Source: Candidatus Zixiibacteriota bacterium (GTDB taxonomy: Bacteria > Zixibacteria > MSB-5A5 > JAABVY01 > JAHJOQ01). Taken from it: a DNA stretch of 38,112 nucleotides. The translations under genes were made by a program, and so were the position numbers. Shown here in pieces: positions 1 to 7,171 of this stretch. The notes beneath the pieces were generated by a model that ran no database searches, was not told where the DNA came from, and was given only the letters and a program-made list of their open reading frames with translations. Within the stretch, counting starts at the first letter, position 1, and each line of letters begins with the position of its first letter. The stretch spans positions 1-38,112 of the forward strand of contig JAHJOQ010000029.1 in NCBI GenBank assembly GCA_018820315.1, written 5' to 3'.

Positions 1-335
1 AATTTCTTCTCTTCCTTGGTTGCCTTCTCGAGCGTCTCACGACATTCCTCTGAATGCAGGGATGCAGATGCTACTCTGCCGCTCTGATGACCTATCAAAA
101 AGTCGATTTGCTTGATGTAATCGTGGGTCCTCCTGAGGATCGCGGGGATCACTCTCTTGATACGGGAATCCCGTTCGCGGAGGCGCCGTAGCCTCGCCTC
201 TTCCTCAAGTTTCTCGAGTACTCGCTGCTCCTGAAGTTCTTCCAGCTTAGCCTGCGCGAAGTCCCGCTGTGCCTGCCTTTTGCTGTCCTCTCGAAGCTTC
301 TTGATTTTTTCCAGCCTGAACTGAAATTTCTTCAC
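1..335 (-). CDS. fliJ: Flagellar protein FliJ (C-terminus cut by window edge)
   Basis: About 111 codons are visible; the gene runs off the left edge. Read from a GTG at 335, the protein opens KKFQFRLEKIKKLRE, the typical FliJ beginning. It continues as a highly charged, Lys/Arg/Glu-rich, almost certainly alpha-helical coiled-coil chain. FliJ is the central stalk of the flagellar type III export ATPase, inserting into the FliI hexamer and contacting FlhA and export chaperones. A purine-rich AAGAGAG about 10 nt upstream could serve as ribosome binding site. The gene is last in the visible flgB-fliJ run, and its first 89 nt overlap the fliI reading frame, which is unusual. The identification rests on the N-terminal motif, helical character and position directly after fliI. 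Confidence 0.85.
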   Translation of the reverse strand, partial: MKKFQFRLEKIKKLREDSKRQAQRDFAQAKLEELQEQRVLEKLEEEARLRRLRERDSRIKRVIPAILRRTHDYIKQIDFLIGHQSGRVASASLHSEECRETLEKATKEEKK

Positions 336-1644
336 GGTCTATTATCTCTCTTAGTATGTCTATATCTTTTTCCAGATCACCCCGCTCCGACATTTCCTGT
401 CTGAGGAGTGCATTCAAATCGTCATGCTTCACGATGGCTTCATCTGTCAGCTTATGGGATCCCTTTACATATGCTCCGATCGAAATGAGGTCCTCGGATT
501 CGGCATAGGCGGCTATCAATTCTCTTGCCCGGCCCGCAATACGCCTATGTTCGACGTCTGTTACATCGGGCATTACACGCGAAATCGAATCCAGGATATC
601 TACTGCTGGATAGTGATTTCTGTTCGCGAGCTTCCGCGACAAGGCGACATGACCGTCAAGAATGGATCTCACCGAATCTGACACAGGCTCGTTGAAATCG
701 TCGCCTTCGACGAGCACAGTGTAGAGTCCAGTGACGCTTCCCTTCTCTGTCAATCCCGGACGTTCCAGGAATTTCGGAAGGAATGCGAAAACCGACGGAG
801 TGAATCCTTTAGTTGCAGGCGGTTCACCAACCGCCAGGCCTATCTCTCTTAGAGCAAGCGCGATCCTCGTCACCGAGTCGATCATAAGAATCACATTCTT
901 ACCCTGCTCTCTGAAGTGCTCTGCTATTGTTGTCGCAACGAGGGCTCCTTTTACCTTTATCAGCGCTGGTTGATCTGACGTCACACTGACTACTACTGAG
1001 CGGCTGAGTCCATCTTCGCCGAGATCCCGTTCCAGAAAGTCTCTGACTTCGCGTCCCCGTTCGCCTATCAGGCCGATGACATTTACATCCGCTCTCGAGT
1101 GTCTTGCTATCATGCCCAGCATCACGCTTTTACCGACACCAGATCCGGCGAAGATACCAAGTCTTTGTCCCAGACCGCAGGTAGCGAAAGTATCGATCGC
1201 CTTCACACCGGTTAGCATGGGCGCGTTTATTCTTTTGCGCTTGAGAGGATGGGGAGGATCAGCGTATATCTGGCGGCTGATATCCGACTTAATCGCGCCC
1301 TTCCCGTCAATAGGCTCTCCGAGCCCTCCCAGTACACGTCCCAGCAAGTCATTGCCGACACCGACACTCAGCGTTTCTCCAGTAGCCTCCACAACTGATC
1401 CGGGATTGATACCCCGCATCTCCCCCAGCGGCATAAGCATGACCTGACGGTCCTTGAAGCCTACCACCTCGGCAAGAATCGGACGTCCCCCCTCATTCGG
1501 ATGTATTCTGCACAGTTCACCGATTGAGGTCGATGGTCCTGTCGAGGAGATTACGAGTCCAATTACCTGAGTGACCTTTCCTTGCTGCCTGAGCGTCGTG
1601 CAGTCTCGGAGGGCGTCTTTATACTTGTCAAATGAGGACGTCAT
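247..1644 (-). CDS. fliI: Flagellum-specific export ATPase FliI
   Basis: This is the F1-beta-like ATPase that energises flagellar type III protein export, working as a hexamer with FliH and FliJ at the base of the basal body. From the ATG at 1644 it has 465 residues. Walker A AGSGVGKS lies near residue 166-173, the IGERGREV segment near 193-200, and Walker B VILMIDS near 251-257. The family signature LREIGLAVGEPPATKG follows. The start overlaps the fliH stop as TGATG; a GTG three bases upstream (1647) is also possible. Family similarity ends around LREIID. The last roughly 29 residues come from DNA shared with fliJ in another frame and look like a non-conserved tail, making the protein longer than the usual 440 or so residues. 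Confidence 0.96.
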   Translation of the reverse strand: MTSSFDKYKDALRDCTTLRQQGKVTQVIGLVISSTGPSTSIGELCRIHPNEGGRPILAEVVGFKDRQVMLMPLGEMRGINPGSVVEATGETLSVGVGNDLLGRVLGGLGEPIDGKGAIKSDISRQIYADPPHPLKRKRINAPMLTGVKAIDTFATCGLGQRLGIFAGSGVGKSVMLGMIARHSRADVNVIGLIGERGREVRDFLERDLGEDGLSRSVVVSVTSDQPALIKVKGALVATTIAEHFREQGKNVILMIDSVTRIALALREIGLAVGEPPATKGFTPSVFAFLPKFLERPGLTEKGSVTGLYTVLVEGDDFNEPVSDSVRSILDGHVALSRKLANRNHYPAVDILDSISRVMPDVTDVEHRRIAGRARELIAAYAESEDLISIGAYVKGSHKLTDEAIVKHDDLNALLRQEMSERGDLEKDIDILREIIDREEISVQAGKNQEASRGQQKAGTAGLRAG

Positions 1645-2288
1645 CACTCTGACGCTTCGCTGGAGTTAGCTTTTTTGAGAGCGGTTTCTATATTCTGTAG
1701 TTCGGTCTCTATTCTGGCATCCACATTCCCCGATTCTGTCTCGACTATGCATCCGCCAGAGCCGACACGTCGATCGGGCACAATATCTATCTTCTCAATT
1801 CTGTCGTCGAGATCATAGAGACTGTCAAGACTCTCCCTGACGAGTGATTCCTGTTCGGGAGCCACCTTAAGTGTCAAGACACTTCGATCACGAAGGAGCT
1901 CGACCGCTTTCCTGACGGAGTGAATAATGATCTCCTTTGAACCTTCGAGTTCGCTCGAAATGATCTTGCGAGCAATTGCAACTGCAAGATCAACGAGTTC
2001 GACTTCAGATTCCCGATATATCGCCAGCCGCTGGCTCTCGACATCGTGAATGAGACGGTTGAATTGCGCAGTTGCAGCATGAGACTCGGATCTTCCTTTG
2101 CCGTAGCCCATCTGTTGCCCGTCGGCGTACCCGTCTTTGTAGCACTGCTCTTTCTCAGCTTGAGCGTTTGCAGCCAGCCGATTGTATTCAGCTTCCGTGA
2201 CATACCTGACTTCGGGTTCCTCTGAGAGCAGCTCGCCTATAGTGAACTTCTCCGAAGAAAGCCTGACATCACGGAGAAGCTTAGACAA
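1644..2288 (-). CDS. fliH: Flagellar export apparatus regulator FliH
   Basis: FliH binds FliI, restrains its ATPase activity and tethers it to the C-ring. The predicted product has 214 residues. It has a glycine-spaced stretch (GYADGQQMGYGKGR), a charged helical middle, and the C-terminal domain typical of FliH/YscL proteins (VPDRRVGSGGCIVE, then GNVDARIETEL). I chose a TTG start at 2288 because AAAGGAAG sits 6 nt upstream and the gene then overlaps the fliG stop by only 8 nt. An in-frame TTG at 2324 would add 12 residues, also with a purine-rich upstream, and cannot be excluded. No ATG is available near this position. The stop overlaps the fliI start. Confidence 0.88.
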   Translation of the reverse strand: MSKLLRDVRLSSEKFTIGELLSEEPEVRYVTEAEYNRLAANAQAEKEQCYKDGYADGQQMGYGKGRSESHAATAQFNRLIHDVESQRLAIYRESEVELVDLAVAIARKIISSELEGSKEIIIHSVRKAVELLRDRSVLTLKVAPEQESLVRESLDSLYDLDDRIEKIDIVPDRRVGSGGCIVETESGNVDARIETELQNIETALKKANSSEASE

Positions 2289-3297
2289 CGATATCTTCCT
2301 TTCCGCCTCTGCCAGAAATGACAATTTGTCCTTCCTCTTCGAGTCTGCGGATGCTTTCTACAATCTTCTGCTGTGCTGCCTCGACATCGGAGAGTCTCAT
2401 CGGCCCCATGTACTCCATCTCTTCCTTGATCATCACAGAGACGCGTTCCGAGACGTTCGTGTATATCTTACTCTTAACCTCTTCTGATGCAGCCTTCAAA
2501 GCGATTGACAAATCCTTAGTCTCGACCTCTTTGAGCAATCGCTGAACAGATCGGTCATCAAGGAGGATTATGTCGTCAAACACAAACATCATATTCTTGA
2601 TATCGGCGGCAAGTTCAGCGTTTTCGGCTTCAAGGGTCTGGAGTATGTTCTTCTCTGCGGATGTCTCTACAAGATTCAGAATGTCGGCAATTGCTTTTGC
2701 TCCCCCAGACACCGAAAGATCGCGTACTGCATTTGTTGCAAAGTGCGCTTCGAGAGTGCTCTCTATCTGCTTCAACACCTCCGGCGATATTTTCTCCATG
2801 GTCGCAATTCTAATGGCGACCTCCGACTGCAGCTCAGGAGGCAGTTCCGATAGAATAGCCGCCGCTTGTGGCGGTGTAACCTGCGTTAATATCAACGATA
2901 TCGTTTGAGGGTGTTCATTCTGAATGAACTGAACCAACTGTTTCGCATCGATATTCTTGAGTAGATTAAAGCCTGAGGTGATTAAAGAGCTTTCCAGCTT
3001 GTTCATGAGAGCCATCGCCCTGTTCTTGCCGACCGCCTTCTCCAGCACGTCTCTGGCATAGTCAATGCCACCTTGTGAGATATACTGTCTTGCCATGAAA
3101 ATGTCATGACACTCCTGAATCACCATATCTTCAATATCGGATGGGACATCTCTCATGTTGGCGATCTCAATAGTGATTTTCTCGAGATCAGTGTCACCCA
3201 GGTCCTTGAGCACTTGAGCCGAGACGTCAGTACCGAACGCGATAAGCGCAATAGCAGCCTTCTGCGTATTTGTCAAATCTTCGTATTTTTCAGGCAT
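2281..3297 (-). CDS. fliG: Flagellar motor switch protein FliG
   Basis: FliG forms the upper C-ring, binds the MS ring and interacts with the stator to generate torque. The product has 338 residues, normal for the family. The middle-domain signature NEHPQT lies at 127-132. MFVF is at 237-240 in the C-terminal domain, followed by the charged torque helix DDRSVQRLLKEV (247-258), GPMRLSDVE and VRRL-like SIRRLEEEGQIVI. These match the conserved charge pattern of the family. The ATG at 3297 lies 4 nt after the fliF stop, and the 3' end overlaps fliH, so translation is probably coupled along fliFGHI. Confidence 0.97.
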   Translation of the reverse strand: MPEKYEDLTNTQKAAIALIAFGTDVSAQVLKDLGDTDLEKITIEIANMRDVPSDIEDMVIQECHDIFMARQYISQGGIDYARDVLEKAVGKNRAMALMNKLESSLITSGFNLLKNIDAKQLVQFIQNEHPQTISLILTQVTPPQAAAILSELPPELQSEVAIRIATMEKISPEVLKQIESTLEAHFATNAVRDLSVSGGAKAIADILNLVETSAEKNILQTLEAENAELAADIKNMMFVFDDIILLDDRSVQRLLKEVETKDLSIALKAASEEVKSKIYTNVSERVSVMIKEEMEYMGPMRLSDVEAAQQKIVESIRRLEEEGQIVISGRGGKEDIVV

Positions 3298-3301
3298 AGC
3301 T

Positions 3302-4837
3302 CTAATCTGTCATTATCGTACGTATCACTTTTGCGATCTCATCCGGACGATCTTCCGCCGTTTTTTTCATCTGATCCACTAGACGCATTTTTTGTGGCTG
3401 CACAGACACCGGCGACTCCTGTTGTGGAGTCATAGGGTTGATTTTCGGCATCGGCGGTACATATTGCACAAATGCCGCGAACAATTTCTTGATTTTCTTC
3501 TTTCCATAGAAGAATAGAAATACTGCAGCCAGCAGCATCAGTACTTTCTTTCCCACATCCATGTAGAAACTTCGTGTAGAAATGTCATCAAGCGATTTCT
3601 GATCGTCCACAAGTGAGCGGCTGTCAAACTGCATACTCACAACTTCTATCTTATCATTTCTCGTCTCATCGTATCCAACGGCGTTCTTGACGAGCGCCGT
3701 GAGCCTGTTCATTTCTTCATCATCTCTGGGTTTGTATTCGACAACTCCTGCACCATCTTCTCCCTGGACTGTCTCATAGTGCCCGTCTACGAGTACAGCA
3801 ACGGTCAGCTTCTCGATATTGCCGACCGAATTGACAACTCGCTGAACCGTTCGGTTCACTTCGTAATTTGTGATGGAATTCTCAACGGTACTGCTGGTAT
3901 TTGTGGATGTGGAATCCAGTGTGTTCGACGACGCGTCGCTGTTGCTTTCTTCCGTTCTCTCTTCGCTGCGCACGGCCAGATTGTCAGGATCGTATTGCTC
4001 CAATGTTGTTTCTGACTGATTGAAGTTGAGGGACGCTGTCACTCTCACTATAGATTTACCGTTTCCAACAGAATTATCCAGAAGGGTCTGCGCTTTGTTT
4101 TCGAGGTATTTTTCGACATTCTTGCGTAGTTCGAGCTGAGTACCGGAGAGCGACGCAAGCTCATCTGTGCCTGTCGTCTGCGTCAGCAGGTTTCCGTTGT
4201 AATCGATTATCGATATGTTGTCGGGGCTCATCCCCTCTACTGATGCGGCTATGAGATGCGTGATACCGCGTATCTGTCTCGGAGTGACGGTGCTGCCTGT
4301 AGATAGTTTCAGCAGTACCGAGGCAGTTGGAGGCCGCTTGTCTTCCTCAAAAAGATGATCCTCAGGAATTACAACATGCACGCGAGCAGCATCTACATTG
4401 CCCAATGCCATGACAGATCTTGCAAGCTCACCCTCAAGCGCACGCCGGAAGTTGATTTTCTGCAGGAATTCGGTCATTCCGAGATTGGTCTGATCAAAAA
4501 TGGAATATCCCACAGTACCCGACTTGGGAAGCCCGAGAGCGGCCAACCGCATCCGTGCACTGTAAACATCGCCCGACGGAACCTTCACGGTATTACCGCC
4601 TTCAGCTATCTCGTGCTTGATACTTAACTCATCCAGACGGTCGATAACTTCAGCCACCGACTCTGAATCGAGGTCGGAGTAGAGAGTTACATACGTGACG
4701 CTCTTGAATACCCCGAAGAGAAAGAGCGCGGCTACCATAACGCCTGCAGCTACCGAAACCATCAGGACCATCTGCGACCCTGTCATAGATCGAATGATAG
4801 ATGAAAAATGATCGTAGTAATGCTTCATGAATTCCAT
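3302..4837 (-). CDS. fliF: Flagellar MS-ring protein FliF
   Basis: FliF assembles into the inner-membrane MS ring on which the rotor and export gate are built. The product has 511 residues, slightly short for the family. One transmembrane helix lies at about 23-44 and a second at about 432-445, bracketing the large periplasmic region with its ring-building motifs (RMRLAALGLPKSG-like region near 95-108). The cytoplasmic tail ends PDEIAKVIRTIMTD, the segment that clasps the FliG N-terminus. The region around 290-320 is rich in Ser/Thr/Asn and is probably the flexible beta-collar insertion. It lies between fliE (13 nt upstream) and fliG (4 nt downstream). Confidence 0.96.
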   Translation of the reverse strand: MEFMKHYYDHFSSIIRSMTGSQMVLMVSVAAGVMVAALFLFGVFKSVTYVTLYSDLDSESVAEVIDRLDELSIKHEIAEGGNTVKVPSGDVYSARMRLAALGLPKSGTVGYSIFDQTNLGMTEFLQKINFRRALEGELARSVMALGNVDAARVHVVIPEDHLFEEDKRPPTASVLLKLSTGSTVTPRQIRGITHLIAASVEGMSPDNISIIDYNGNLLTQTTGTDELASLSGTQLELRKNVEKYLENKAQTLLDNSVGNGKSIVRVTASLNFNQSETTLEQYDPDNLAVRSEERTEESNSDASSNTLDSTSTNTSSTVENSITNYEVNRTVQRVVNSVGNIEKLTVAVLVDGHYETVQGEDGAGVVEYKPRDDEEMNRLTALVKNAVGYDETRNDKIEVVSMQFDSRSLVDDQKSLDDISTRSFYMDVGKKVLMLLAAVFLFFYGKKKIKKLFAAFVQYVPPMPKINPMTPQQESPVSVQPQKMRLVDQMKKTAEDRPDEIAKVIRTIMTD

Positions 4838-4850
4838 GATATCAATCTAC

Positions 4851-5156
4851 CTAGGCTGGGGTTCGTATAATCTCTTTGTAAGATTCAACCAACTTATTGC
4901 GAATTTCCATCAAAAGCTCGAAACCTATGGAGGCTTCCTCAGACGCCAGCATAACCTGATGGACATCTGAGATCTCACCGGTCAGGAACTTATGTTCCAC
5001 ATCTGCTGCCTTGTGCTGTAAATCATTGACATCATTCACGAACGACTTCAGCACGCTCTTGAATGACTCATTCTCAGACGGTTTGACATCATCGGTACGC
5101 CTCGGAACAGGTAAACCGCTGATCTGAGATGCTATGTCAAGTTTAACAGGATTCAT
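4851..5156 (-). CDS. fliE: Flagellar hook-basal body protein FliE
   Basis: FliE joins the MS ring to the proximal rod and is among the first exported rod components. The product has 101 residues, the standard size. The C-terminal half carries the family pattern: LTGEISDVHQVMLASEEAS, then FELLMEIRNKLVESYKEI. The ATG at 5156 overlaps the stop of the preceding small gene as ATGA, so the two are probably translationally coupled. Confidence 0.95.
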   Translation of the reverse strand: MNPVKLDIASQISGLPVPRRTDDVKPSENESFKSVLKSFVNDVNDLQHKAADVEHKFLTGEISDVHQVMLASEEASIGFELLMEIRNKLVESYKEIIRTPA

Positions 5157-5428
5157 ACTCTAATGTCCAGTAATCTCCCGCGTTGACTGCTGACGCGCGA
5201 ATCGGAGTCAGCCTTGCGAGTGGTCGTTGTGCTAAATTTGTCAGAAAGAAACTGCTTCTCCGCCTTAGACAGCATGCTGAGGAAATCCGATCCTGTGATC
5301 TCCACTGAGGCTTTGCCTCTGCTCGCCCTGCCAACACTCTTTCCGGAATTTCCTTGCTGTTGAGCAGCTACTCTGCCGGGATCAGGGATATTTCTGTATG
5401 CCTGAATTAGATTCGGATTTATCTTCAT
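5153..5428 (-). CDS. Unrecognised 91-aa protein in the flagellar operon
   Basis: I do not recognise this protein. It has a strong ribosome binding site (AGGAGG, 6 nt before the ATG), lies 10 nt after flgC and overlaps fliE as ATGA, so it is a genuine operon member. The predicted product has 91 residues, is basic, and has no signal peptide or membrane segment. It begins MKINPNLIQAYRNIPDPGR, has a Gln/Gly/Ser/Arg-rich low-complexity part (about 22-40), then one amphipathic helix-like block (DFLSMLSKAEKQFLSDKF, 48-65), a Thr/Ser/Arg linker, and ends GRLLDIRV. The MKIN start and the disordered-then-helix layout are faintly like FlgM anti-sigma factors, but the FlgM C-terminal sigma-binding pattern is not evident. 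A chaperone, rod-assembly or regulatory role is speculation from context. Confidence 0.8.
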   Translation of the reverse strand: MKINPNLIQAYRNIPDPGRVAAQQQGNSGKSVGRASRGKASVEITGSDFLSMLSKAEKQFLSDKFSTTTTRKADSDSRVSSQRGRLLDIRV

Positions 5429-5438
5429 TCAAATCCTC

Positions 5439-5933
5439 CTATATTCCCATTGCTTCGGAGACCATTTCCTTGGTTGCACTGACTGCCGTTACATTGGCCT
5501 CGAATGCCCGTGATGCGACCATCATGTTGACCATCTCCGTTACGAGATTGATATCCGGCATCGCTACGTAGCCATCTCCATCGGCGTCAGGATGAGTCGG
5601 ATCGTAGACCATATTGATCTCAGGACGACGGTTCGTAATGACTCTGCCCTTCGCTTCTGAGACTTCCACGTTCTGCGTACTGAATCTCCTGACACTGGGT
5701 TTGTGCTTGTCATGAGTCTGAGCAAGATTGAGCCTTGCTCTCTTGAATTCTCCGGAGAAGTTCATCGACTGATCATCAGCCTCGATCTGCACGTTCTTGC
5801 GGCGGTATGGTCCCCCCTCAGGAGTACGAGTCGTCTCCGCGTTGGCTATATTTTCTGCGGTAGCGTTCAGCTTCAGCCGCTGGACAGCCATGCCGGAACC
5901 TGATATCTTGAGTGCAGAGAAGAATTCGCTCAT
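5439..5933 (-). CDS. flgC: Flagellar basal-body rod protein FlgC
   Basis: FlgC is a proximal rod subunit exported through the flagellar type III system. The product has 164 residues, a little longer than the common 135-150. The N-terminal rod signature is clear (NATAENIANAETTRTPEGGPY, about 23-43). The C-terminal signature YDPTHPDADGDGYVAMPD is followed by EMVNMMVASRAFEANVTA and a terminal helix, the parts that form the rod coiled-coil domain. A central insert of about 20 residues with RRFSTQNVEVSEAKG accounts for the extra length. It starts at ATG 5933, 19 nt after flgB. Confidence 0.97.
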   Translation of the reverse strand: MSEFFSALKISGSGMAVQRLKLNATAENIANAETTRTPEGGPYRRKNVQIEADDQSMNFSGEFKRARLNLAQTHDKHKPSVRRFSTQNVEVSEAKGRVITNRRPEINMVYDPTHPDADGDGYVAMPDINLVTEMVNMMVASRAFEANVTAVSATKEMVSEAMGI

Positions 5934-5952
5934 TTTGTATCTCCAGACCTTA

Positions 5953-6375
5953 TTAGAGTGGACGTCCTCTGATGGCCGATTTCAAAGCTTTGAATTTGTT
6001 GCCTGCGAGTTTGGCTGCCAGTTCGTAGACAAGCTGATTCTGAGCCAGATCGCCCATTTCGCGATCGATATCGACAGAGTTGACACCATTAGATTCATCA
6101 GTCTCCTCAGCAACCTTTACTTTCGGTGGAGATGCCTTCGATGACCTCAGCGGAATGTGCCCCGGGTGAGTCGTGGTGACTTTCATATGCTCCGGTTTGA
6201 GCGCCTTGCGAAGCTCAGCATCAAAATCGATAGATTTTGATTTGTAGCCTGGCGTGGTGACATTCGCAACGTTCGATGCTATCAACTTATGTCTTAAGGA
6301 AGATAGATCAAGCATGCGCTTGAGCACCGGGATCGAAGTTTTCTGAATAATCGCTTTGTTAATTATGTTGCTCAT
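5953..6375 (-). CDS. flgB: Flagellar basal-body rod protein FlgB
   Basis: FlgB is a proximal rod subunit and the first gene of this flagellar operon. The product has 140 residues from the ATG at 6375, where GGAGAA lies 7-8 nt upstream. A longer open frame continues upstream to 6801, but it would run through the promoter, the terminator and rplQ, so it is rejected. The signature ASNVANVTTPGYKSKSIDF sits near residues 33-51, and the C-terminal helix includes VDIDREMGDLAQNQLVYE. Translation would begin about 13 nt into the mRNA if the sigma-54 type promoter at 6399-6415 is used. Confidence 0.96.
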   Translation of the reverse strand: MSNIINKAIIQKTSIPVLKRMLDLSSLRHKLIASNVANVTTPGYKSKSIDFDAELRKALKPEHMKVTTTHPGHIPLRSSKASPPKVKVAEETDESNGVNSVDIDREMGDLAQNQLVYELAAKLAGNKFKALKSAIRGRPL

Positions 6376-6398
6376 GCTAATTCTCCGGCAAATACAAT

Positions 6399-6415
6399 TG
6401 CAAGTGTGGTGCCAA
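6399..6415 (-). promoter_or_regulatory. Sigma-54 type (-24/-12) promoter of flgB operon
   Basis: Read on the minus strand, the sequence is TTGGCAC-CACAC-TTGCA. This matches the RpoN consensus TGGCAC-N5-TTGCA exactly, with GG at 6413/6412 and GC at 6401/6400, 12 bases apart. The predicted start of transcription is near 6388, giving a leader of about 13 nt that contains the GGAGAA ribosome binding site of flgB. Sigma-54 promoters need an enhancer-binding ATPase, and no rpoN or activator gene is in this window. An imperfect inverted repeat (GTACC-N4-GTTAC, 6441-6454) lies upstream and could be an activator site, but that is weak. Confidence 0.8.
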
Positions 6416-6549
6416 TGTGCAGATACAGCGCAGAGCATTCGTAACGTATGGTACGACAGCACATTACAGCAGGGTGCGCCGCATGGTCGCACAAGCGAAT
6501 CCAGACTGGAGCGGAATAATTTTCCTACCGGGGGGAAATATATAGAACG

Positions 6550-6573
6550 AAAAAGGCGGTCAGTGACCGCCTT
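6550..6573 (-). terminator. Intrinsic terminator after rplQ
   Basis: On the minus strand an 8-bp stem AAGGCGGT/ACCGCCTT (extendable to 10 bp) encloses a 5-nt loop CACTG and runs into five T residues (6554-6550). It sits 29 nt beyond the rplQ stop and upstream of the flgB promoter. It therefore separates the ribosomal cluster from the flagellar operon. Confidence 0.88.
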
Positions 6574-6601
6574 CAAATCGCCAGTTAACAGCGCTGATTT
6601 G

Positions 6602-7165
6602 TCAGGAATCAGCCTTCTTGTCGGAACCCTCTGGCTCATCGCCAGAAGAAGGTTCCTCACTCTGAACTTCAGACTCCGTCGATGCCGGCTCAGCTTCCAC
6701 AGTCTCTGCTGTCTCAGCCTTTGCCTTCTTCGCGGAAGGAGCAGCTTTCTTGGTGGCTTTCGCCTTCTTGCTCTTGCCCTTCTTAGCTGTTTCATCATCA
6801 TCGACGTGAGAGGCGGAAATAAGTTCGATCAAAACCAGTTCCGCGCCATCACCCTGCCGAACTCCGATTCTCATGATCCTGGAGTATCCCGAATTTCTGT
6901 CCATCATTTCGGGGGCGATTTCATCGAAGAGCTTCTTGAGGAGTTCTTTGCTCTTGATTGTCTTGGCTGCGAGTCGTCGGGCGCTGACGGTATTCTCTTT
7001 GGCCGTGCTGACCAGTTTGTCGATCACCGGCTTGAGAGCCTTCGCCTTTGACTCAGTCGTTTTGATCCTTCTGTGTGTAATCAAAGCTTGAGCCAGATTC
7101 GATATCAGGGCTTCTCGATGAGCTTTTGGCCGTTCCAGCTTATGAATCTTCTTCCCATGTCGCAT
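6602..7165 (-). CDS. rplQ: 50S ribosomal protein L17 with long C-terminal tail
   Basis: L17 lies near the peptide exit tunnel of the large subunit. Residues 1-118 form a complete L17, starting MRHGKKIHKLERPKAHREAL and including the SRIMRIGVRQGDGAEL motif. The product is 187 residues, against about 115-130 in many bacteria. Residues 120-187 form an extra tail: first Lys/Ala-rich (127-150), then Glu/Ser/Pro-rich and acidic. It is probably disordered. It is the last gene of the alpha block, 6 nt after rpoA, and is followed by an intrinsic terminator. Confidence 0.97.
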   Translation of the reverse strand: MRHGKKIHKLERPKAHREALISNLAQALITHRRIKTTESKAKALKPVIDKLVSTAKENTVSARRLAAKTIKSKELLKKLFDEIAPEMMDRNSGYSRIMRIGVRQGDGAELVLIELISASHVDDDETAKKGKSKKAKATKKAAPSAKKAKAETAETVEAEPASTESEVQSEEPSSGDEPEGSDKKADS

Positions 7166-7171
7166 TATCGA

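Noticed and set aside
6376-6801. N-terminal extension of flgB to 282 residues
   Set aside because: It would run through the rplQ end, the terminator and the sigma-54 promoter; the Arg-rich leader is rplQ DNA in another frame.
6356-7051. 231-codon open frame on the plus strand spanning the flgB-rplQ gap
   Set aside because: It overlaps rplQ and the terminator/promoter region in antisense and resembles no protein.
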